Source: Planctomycetota bacterium
Lineage (GTDB): Bacteria; Planctomycetota; Planctomycetia; Pirellulales; S012-138
NCBI GenBank assembly: GCA_026982835.1
Contig: JALSGI010000078.1
Span: forward strand, 1 to 6,063
Reading direction: 5' to 3'
Length of the DNA stretch: 6,063 nt
Under the pieces are notes generated by a model. That model was given only the letters and a program-made list of their open reading frames with translations. It ran no database searches and was not told the origin of the DNA. Position numbers and translations under genes: made by a program. This document shows positions 1 through 3,381 of the stretch, piece after piece. Each line of letters opens with the position of its first letter. The first letter of the stretch is position 1.

Positions 1-103
1 GGCCCAACACCCGCAACACTTCCCGGCGGTTCTCGTCGTTGTAGAGAAAAATGTAGCGTTCCTTCCCCTTGACCAGGGCCAGGACGTTGATGTCTTGTTG
101 CAC
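1..103 (-). CDS. Small conserved planctomycete-type hypothetical protein (N-terminal part only)
   Basis: This is a partial gene reading leftward off the window. The 34 visible codons begin VQQDINVLALVKGKERYIFL and continue with an acidic, Arg-rich stretch (YNDENRREVLRVLG). I chose the GTG at 101-103 because a strong ribosome binding site (GGAGGA on the minus strand, 112-117) lies 8 nt upstream. A nearby ATG at 117-119 is in another frame. The segment resembles a short conserved planctomycete protein of unknown function that I remember as under 100 residues; this is memory, not a search. No signal peptide or membrane segment is visible, so it is probably cytoplasmic, unlike the other genes here. 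It lies about 90 bp downstream of the lipoprotein gene on the same strand and could be co-transcribed with it. Its function is unknown. Confidence 0.72.
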   Translation of the reverse strand, partial: MQQDINVLALVKGKERYIFLYNDENRREVLRVLG

Positions 104-144
104 CGTGGGAGTCCTCCATCCTGGAAACCGGCAGGTGGTGGTTC

Positions 145-193
145 GCACCAGGCGGGGGGCACGTCCTTGTGCTTGCCTGGGACCTATTGGTGC
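145..193 (-). other. Two-tier stem-loop between the two leftward genes
   Basis: The spacer between the lipoprotein stop and the small downstream gene holds nested inverted repeats. CCAGGC (148-153) pairs with GCCTGG (175-180), and inside it GCAC (159-162) pairs with GTGC (169-172). An overlapping outer pair, GCACCA (145-150) with TGGTGC (188-193), competes for bases 148-150, so two folds are possible. No T-run follows on the minus strand, so it is not a standard intrinsic terminator. It could be an mRNA processing or stability element, a leaky terminator, or a chance fold in GC-rich DNA. Confidence 0.4.
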
Positions 194-1291
194 TTATCGG
201 TCCCGGGGCCACTGCCACACCACTTGAGTTTTGCCGGCGCCGCCGCGGGCGGTGAGCATTTCGTAGATATGCATCCGACAGCAGAAACGAATGAAATCAT
301 CGCTACGTTGCAAATAACCCATCCAATCGCCAAAGCGGGCGTCTTTTCGCAGGGCGTAGTAGTTCTTCAGCGCCTCGACCACCCGCGGGTCGTTCCCCTG
401 GTACACGGCCACGTGCTTGAGCACCGGCTGGTTGCTGGGCAGGCAGGGCTCCGGGGAGAGGCGGCCCGGGCCGGTCCACTCCTCCACCCCGCTTTTCGCC
501 CAGGCGGCACTGGTAGCACCCCCGGCGGCTTTGGCCGGAGCCGCTTCGCCGGAGGAAGGGACCTGGGCGGGGGCCGGCCGGGGAGCTTCCGGCGAGGGCC
601 GGGAGGAGGTTCCCGGAGCCGGCAGGGGCTCGGGGGCCAAGGGGCCGGAGCGATCAGGGGATTGGCCCGGCGGCAGCCGGGGCGGGGGCGGCACTGCCGG
701 CGGGGGGAGCCGCCGCCCTTGGGGCGTGTGGCGGTTCAGCTCCTGCCGGGCCGAGGCGAACGCCGCTTCGTAACGCAGGCGCTGCGGAATGTGCTCGGCC
801 TGGGGCGTGTCCCAAGGCAGCCCGTAGCCGGGCGGGATGGGCTGAAAGCACTCGTTGGCCGCGTACCACTCCACCACCAGGCCGCAACGGGGCGGGTAGT
901 AGGGCGAAAAGTCCGTGATGGCCCCCACCACCACGGCGTCCACTTCCAGCAGTTGGGCCAGGCGTCGGGCATCCTCGGGTCGGGCCAGTTGCAAGCGGTG
1001 CTGCTGGATGGCCCGCTCCACCACCCCGATGGGCACCACTTCGTAGCCGGGCACGGCCTGTAGCTCATGAAAGTAGGCCAGGGCGAACTGGCGACCATCG
1101 ACCCAAGGCTCGGTGGTCAAGTTGAAAAACGGGGCCACGGCCACCTTGTGGATTTGGGGGAAGGGATTGAACACCTGGGGCTGATGGACCGGCTGGGGCA
1201 GCAGTTCGCAGCCGCCGGCCAGCAGCAGCGCCAAGGCCGGCAGCAGGCGTGCCTGGCGGAGGGACTTGCGGAGGTGGCCAGTCGGCTTCAT
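194..1291 (-). CDS. Exported lipoprotein with CsgG/TolB-N-like domain and Pro/Ala-rich insert
   Basis: The product has 365 residues. The N-terminus has basic residues, a hydrophobic stretch (LLPALALLLAGGC) and a lipobox-like cysteine at residue 28; the -3 position is Ala rather than the usual Leu, so lipidation is likely but not certain. Residues 47-130 alternate strand- and helix-like segments: HKVAVAPFFN, then a helix containing FALAYFHEL, then GYEVVPIGVVERAI, then VDAVVVGAITDF. This pattern resembles the CsgG/TolB N-terminal fold found in periplasmic or outer-membrane lipoproteins. Residues 194-262 are a low-complexity Pro/Ala/Ser linker. A second ordered-looking block (288-348) is rich in aromatic and charged residues and contains two adjacent cysteines (FCCRMHIYEM). 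The ATG has only a weak ribosome binding site. The gene is divergent from the BON gene and precedes the small gene on the same strand. A role in envelope assembly is inferred; I cannot name the family. Confidence 0.85.
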   Translation of the reverse strand: MKPTGHLRKSLRQARLLPALALLLAGGCELLPQPVHQPQVFNPFPQIHKVAVAPFFNLTTEPWVDGRQFALAYFHELQAVPGYEVVPIGVVERAIQQHRLQLARPEDARRLAQLLEVDAVVVGAITDFSPYYPPRCGLVVEWYAANECFQPIPPGYGLPWDTPQAEHIPQRLRYEAAFASARQELNRHTPQGRRLPPPAVPPPPRLPPGQSPDRSGPLAPEPLPAPGTSSRPSPEAPRPAPAQVPSSGEAAPAKAAGGATSAAWAKSGVEEWTGPGRLSPEPCLPSNQPVLKHVAVYQGNDPRVVEALKNYYALRKDARFGDWMGYLQRSDDFIRFCCRMHIYEMLTARGGAGKTQVVWQWPRDR

Positions 1292-1309
1292 GGCCCAACG
1301 CCTGGAGTG

Positions 1310-1349
1310 CCACGGGTGCAGGGATCAACACAGGGACCCACGGGCGCAG
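1310..1349. repeat. Imperfect 12-bp direct repeat upstream of the leftward lipoprotein
   Basis: CCACGGGTGCAG (1310-1321) recurs as CCACGGGCGCAG (1338-1349), with one mismatch and a 28-bp period. The copies lie 19-58 bp upstream of the ATG of the leftward lipoprotein gene, so they would fall in its promoter-proximal DNA or 5' leader. They could be a regulator binding site, but GC-rich DNA produces such pairs by chance. Confidence 0.4.
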
Positions 1350-1385
1350 CGGCGGCTGCGTTCCCCGGTGTACCATCGGCACCGG
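1345..1385 (-). other. Two adjacent hairpins in the probable 5' leader of the leftward lipoprotein
   Basis: CGCAGC (1345-1350) pairs with GCTGCG (1355-1360) around a 4-nt loop. CCGGTG (1365-1370) pairs with CACCGG (1380-1385) around a 9-nt loop. Both stems are perfect 6-bp pairings and sit about 54-94 nt before the start codon. The first stem overlaps the second copy of the 12-bp direct repeat. No known riboswitch consensus is recognisable and no T-run follows. Their role, if any, is unknown. Confidence 0.35.
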
Positions 1386-1398
1386 CGCCCCAGGCGGT

Positions 1399-1426
1399 AA
1401 AGTTTTTCCATCCGGAAAAGTTTTCC
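1399..1426. promoter_or_regulatory. TTTTCC/GGAAAA inverted-repeat cluster (candidate operator)
   Basis: Three half-sites are packed into 23 bp: TTTTCC (1404-1409), GGAAAA (1414-1419) and TTTTCC (1421-1426). The last two form a perfect 13-bp palindrome around one central G. The first two form an inverted repeat with a 4-bp spacer, and the outer two are direct repeats 17 bp apart. The AT-rich block stands out from its GC-rich surroundings. It lies about 110-135 bp upstream of the leftward lipoprotein start, in the shared divergent region. A similar arrangement occurs at 2531-2575. A transcription-factor site is inferred; no promoter with good -35/-10 boxes was found on the minus strand. Confidence 0.42.
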
Positions 1427-1500
1427 CGACCCGACTGCTTCCCCTCACCGAGCCCCTGACTGCTTGCTGCCGGGGGGAGAAACGCCCGTTATCCAGCAAA

Positions 1501-1529
1501 ATGGCAAAAAAACTTGCCTCCCGCATAAT
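1501..1529 (+). promoter_or_regulatory. Candidate sigma70-type promoter for the BON-domain gene
   Basis: ATGGCA (1501-1506, four of six matches to TTGACA) is followed after 17 bp by CATAAT (1524-1529, five of six matches to TATAAT). This would start transcription near 1536 and give a leader of about 185 nt before the ATG at 1721. The spacer holds an A-tract (1506-1512). It is the best match I found by eye in this intergenic region, but planctomycete promoters are poorly characterised and other sigma factors may act here. Confidence 0.33.
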
Positions 1530-1659
1530 CGGCATCCGAAATCAAACACAGAAGACTTGCCGTAATGGCGGGCAAGGGAGGCACCCGGCCGTGCGGAAGC
1601 ATCCCGGACGGCGGATGTTGCCGATTGGTGGGTCTGCGGGGAACGCATCCCCCCGGCAA
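1503..1659. repeat. Cluster of six TTGCC/GGCAA half-sites
   Basis: GGCAA occurs at 1503-1507, 1571-1575 and 1655-1659; TTGCC occurs at 1514-1518, 1557-1561 and 1618-1622. They form three inverted pairs with spacers of 6, 9 and 32 bp. The first pair overlaps the candidate -35 box and spacer of the rightward promoter. The middle pair extends to a 6-bp hairpin, CTTGCC (1556-1561) with GGCAAG (1571-1576). In addition, TGCCTCCC (1515-1522) has a near inverse, GGGAGGCA (1577-1584 region). The arrangement could be an operator array or leader-RNA structure. Confidence 0.38.
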
Positions 1660-1664
1660 CCGGG
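1638..1664 (+). other. Two abutting hairpins in the BON gene leader
   Basis: GGGGA (1638-1642) pairs with TCCCC (1648-1652) around a 5-nt loop. CCCGG (1652-1656) pairs with CCGGG (1660-1664) around the loop CAA. The stems share base 1652, so they stack directly or compete at their junction. They end about 46 nt before the ribosome binding site at 1711-1715. No T-run follows, so they are not a terminator. A leader-RNA role is possible but unproven. Confidence 0.3.
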
Positions 1665-1720
1665 ACTCCATCTTCCCGCACTCCCCAACCGAAGCTGAAA
1701 CCAGAACCAGGGAGGGAACC

Positions 1721-2422
1721 ATGCGACGTTTGATCTTGGCCGTGGCCCTCGTGGCGCTTGCCGCCGTGCAGGCGGTAGCCGGTCCCCGCGATCAGCAGAT
1801 CGCCGAGCAACTGGCCCGGAGCCTCAAGACCTCCGGCACGCTGAAGGGCTATGCCATTGCGGTCAAATACCGCGACGGCACCGCCCGGCTGGACGGCTGG
1901 GTGCGCAACCGCCAGCAGATGGAAGAAGCGGTGCGGATCATCCAGCGTTCGCCGCAGGTGGAGCGTGTGATCAACCGCCTGTCGATCCGCCAAACGCCCG
2001 GCCCGGCCCCCGCCCCGCTGAAACCCCAGGCGGCCCAAGCCGCCCGGCGGCCGCTGCTGCGAACGGTGGGCTACCCGCAACAGGGTGCAGCTACTCCGAG
2101 CGTGCGGCCCGCAGCCTCCTATCGCCAGCAGGCCCAAGGGATGCCCGTGCCGGAGTACCGCCCGGTGGGCACTGGTCCGGCCCCGGCCATCTACGACCAT
2201 CCCAACCTGCCCCCCTACGCCTGGCCCACCTACGCGGCTTATCCCAACTACGCCGCCTTGACCTACCCGAAACAATACAGCCCCACTGCCTGGCCCTACA
2301 TCGGCCCGTTCTACCCCTATCCGCAGGTGCCGCTGGGCTGGCGGAAGGTAACGCTGGAATGGGACGACGGCTGGTGGTTCCTGGACTTTTCCGACGACCG
2401 GCGTCACGTGCTGCCGCGGTAA
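1721..2422 (+). CDS. Secreted BON-domain protein with Tyr/Pro-rich C-terminal region
   Basis: The product has 233 residues. A signal peptide is clear (MRRLILAVALVALAAVQAVA), with probable cleavage after the AVA at residues 18-20. Residues 24-91 match a BON domain: a helix (IAEQLARSLKTSG), a strand pair (AIAVKYRDGTARLDGWV), then a helix and strand (EEAVRIIQRSPQVERVINRLSI). BON domains are small alpha/beta modules that bind membranes or envelope components in proteins such as OsmY. Residues 92-150 are a Pro/Ala/Gln linker, and 151-205 are rich in Tyr and Pro. The C-terminus (205-227) ends in an aromatic/acidic block containing LEWDDGWWFLDFSDD. The start follows a strong GGAGG (1711-1715) by 5 nt, which excludes the longer in-frame upstream extension. 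A terminator closes the gene at 2444-2484. A periplasmic or cell-surface structural role is inferred. Confidence 0.9.
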   Translation: MRRLILAVALVALAAVQAVAGPRDQQIAEQLARSLKTSGTLKGYAIAVKYRDGTARLDGWVRNRQQMEEAVRIIQRSPQVERVINRLSIRQTPGPAPAPLKPQAAQAARRPLLRTVGYPQQGAATPSVRPAASYRQQAQGMPVPEYRPVGTGPAPAIYDHPNLPPYAWPTYAAYPNYAALTYPKQYSPTAWPYIGPFYPYPQVPLGWRKVTLEWDDGWWFLDFSDDRRHVLPR

Positions 2423-2443
2423 AAGGTTGCCAGCGCCCTTTTG

Positions 2444-2484
2444 CTCCCTCGCCCTTGCTATCGGGGACGAGGGAGTTTTTGTTT
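2444..2484 (+). terminator. Intrinsic terminator of the BON-domain gene
   Basis: CTCCCTCG (2444-2451) pairs perfectly with CGAGGGAG (2468-2475). The stem is extended inside by CCC/GGG with one bulged A. The T-rich run TTTTTGTTT follows at once. It begins 21 bp after the BON stop codon and is the clearest terminator in the window. It implies that the next lipoprotein gene is not simply co-transcribed with the BON gene. Confidence 0.88.
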
Positions 2485-2530
2485 CCGCCCTCCGGCATTC
2501 TCGCCAGTGGTGCTAGCGGGCCGGGCAGGC

Positions 2531-2575
2531 GGTTTTTTCCTCCCAGGGGAAAATCACCGAATAACCGGAAAAACC
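2531..2575. promoter_or_regulatory. Second TTTTCC/GGAAAA repeat cluster, upstream of the 192-residue lipoprotein
   Basis: GGTTTTTTCC (2531-2540) is followed by GGAAAA (2548-2553) and GGAAAAACC (2567-2575). The first arm can pair with the near copy, giving a 6-bp stem and 7-nt loop. It can also pair with the far copy, giving 9 bp with one bulged T. The pairings are mutually exclusive. The octamer CCGGAAAA occurs both here (2565-2572) and in the cluster at 1399-1426. The site lies 115-160 bp upstream of the lipoprotein ATG. It may be a shared operator or a leader switch. I found no convincing promoter between it and the gene. Confidence 0.4.
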
Positions 2576-2690
2576 TGCAAGATCGCCGCCACCAGAGGCG
2601 ATATGAAAGGTAGTCCCGCCCCCGGCAGGCGGCAGGACCCTGTCAGGAAACCACCTACTCGAAAGCCCGACCCCAAACGAGGAACGGCCC
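2576..2690 (+). other. Remainder of intergenic region before the 192-residue lipoprotein
   Basis: This stretch holds two modest stem-loops: ATCGCC (2582-2587) with GGCGAT (2597-2602), and CCGCC (2616-2620) with GGCGG (2628-2632). The ribosome binding site GAGGAA (2679-2684) lies 6 nt before the lipoprotein ATG. A second ATG at 2603 is preceded by GAGG, but its reading frame enters the lipoprotein gene out of frame and looks non-coding. No sigma70-like promoter stands out. Confidence 0.4.
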
Positions 2691-3269
2691 ATGTCGGTCA
2701 AATCCACCCTGTGGAGCGGATTGGTGCTGGCAGCGTTGCTGACCGGCAGCGGCTGCCAGGCCACTTACGGCCCGGGACAGTTGCAGGGGCTGCACACGAT
2801 CCCCATCCCCCTGTCCCCCTACTTCCAGAAGCTGCAAGAGAATCGCTTCTGGGAAAAGGAACGCTACAACCGCGTGGCCATCCTGGGACCGATCACTTCC
2901 GGCGGGCCGCCCCGGGCGCTGGACCCGCCCAGTTGGGACGAGATCGTGCGAGCGCTGCCCTCGGTGGAAGGGGGTATCCCCTTCCTGCACGAAGTGCAGC
3001 GCAACAACGTGCGCATCGTCATCGAGCCGATCGGCGATTCGGTCGATCCCCCCCGCTTCTATCCCATGATCGGCTGGGCCCAGCTCCACCATGCCCACTA
3101 CAAGTGCACCATCTATTACACCGAGGTGACCCGGGTCGGCTGGCCGATCCCATACACCACTCGGGACGAAGACGCCTCGGAAGTCATCTACATCGACCAC
3201 GACCACTTCCACCTGGTGGGCAACGTGGATGGCGGACCCACTTCGCACTACCAGCAATTCCCGCACTAG
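2691..3269 (+). CDS. Conserved planctomycete-type lipoprotein of unknown function
   Basis: The product has 192 residues. Lys4, a hydrophobic stretch (LWSGLVLAALLTGSGC) and Cys22 make a lipoprotein signal peptide, although the -3 residue is Gly rather than Leu. The mature part has no domain I can name. Landmarks are an aromatic/charged helix-like segment (YFQKLQENRFWEKERYN, 44-60), a Gly/Pro-rich segment (LGPITSGGPPRALDPPSWDE, 65-84), a strand-like segment (VRIVIEPIGDSVDPPRFYP, 107-125) and an aromatic strand (YKCTIYYTEV, 137-146). The C-terminus contains YIDHDHFH (167-174), a His/Asp cluster that could bind metal, though this is only a possibility. GAGGAA (2679-2684) at 6-nt spacing supports the ATG. 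A structured repeat cluster lies upstream and a GC-rich hairpin follows the TAG. An outer-membrane or periplasmic anchored role is inferred. It resembles planctomycete hypothetical proteins I recall. Confidence 0.87.
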   Translation: MSVKSTLWSGLVLAALLTGSGCQATYGPGQLQGLHTIPIPLSPYFQKLQENRFWEKERYNRVAILGPITSGGPPRALDPPSWDEIVRALPSVEGGIPFLHEVQRNNVRIVIEPIGDSVDPPRFYPMIGWAQLHHAHYKCTIYYTEVTRVGWPIPYTTRDEDASEVIYIDHDHFHLVGNVDGGPTSHYQQFPH

Positions 3270-3291
3270 TCGGGTACGGATCATCGAGTCG

Positions 3292-3324
3292 CGCCGCACT
3301 CCAGGGGGTGCGGCGTTCGGCTTT
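3292..3324 (+). terminator. Possible terminator or attenuator after the 192-residue lipoprotein
   Basis: CGCCGCAC (3292-3299) pairs perfectly with GTGCGGCG (3308-3315) around an 8-nt loop, starting 22 bp after the lipoprotein stop. Only a broken T-rich run follows (TTCGGCTTT, 3316-3324), so termination may be weak. It could separate the lipoprotein from the TPR gene or reduce read-through. Its presence argues mildly that this stretch is non-coding, against the upstream start option of the TPR gene. Confidence 0.4.
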
Positions 3325-3342
3325 GCGCCCCGCGATCCTGCC

Positions 3343-3361
3343 GGGGGGAGGGCCTCCCCCC
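3343..3361 (+). other. Very GC-rich hairpin just before the TPR gene start
   Basis: GGGGGGAGG (3343-3351) and CCTCCCCCC (3353-3361) are perfect inverted arms around one central G. As RNA this gives a 7-bp all-purine/pyrimidine stem with a 5-nt loop. No T-run follows. It ends 20 nt before the preferred GTG start at 3382, so it could affect access to the weak ribosome binding site (AAAGGGG, 3365-3371). Confidence 0.42.
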
Positions 3362-3381
3362 ACCAAAGGGGCATCCGGCTC

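Noticed and set aside
95..1063. Long open frame on the plus strand opposite the leftward lipoprotein gene
   Set aside because: It is antisense to a gene with a clear signal peptide and recognisable fold. Its product is Gly/Arg/His-rich low complexity with no domain, and it has no good ribosome binding site.
1484..1535. Possible minus-strand promoter for the leftward lipoprotein (GATAAC or GATTAT as -10)
   Set aside because: Neither has an acceptable -35 box at 16-18 bp spacing.
1565..1720. In-frame upstream extension of the BON gene from an earlier ATG
   Set aside because: It would bury the signal peptide behind 52 residues of intergenic-like sequence. The ATG at 1721 has a strong GGAGG at correct spacing.
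1445..2407. 320-codon minus-strand frame opposite the BON gene
   Set aside because: The BON domain and signal peptide on the plus strand are convincing. The antisense product is Gly/Arg/His-rich with no recognisable domain, typical of shadow frames in GC-rich DNA.
2603..2690. Small ORF starting at the ATG preceded by GAGG
   Set aside because: The frame has no stop before entering the lipoprotein gene out of frame, and its Pro/Arg-rich product shows no coding signature.
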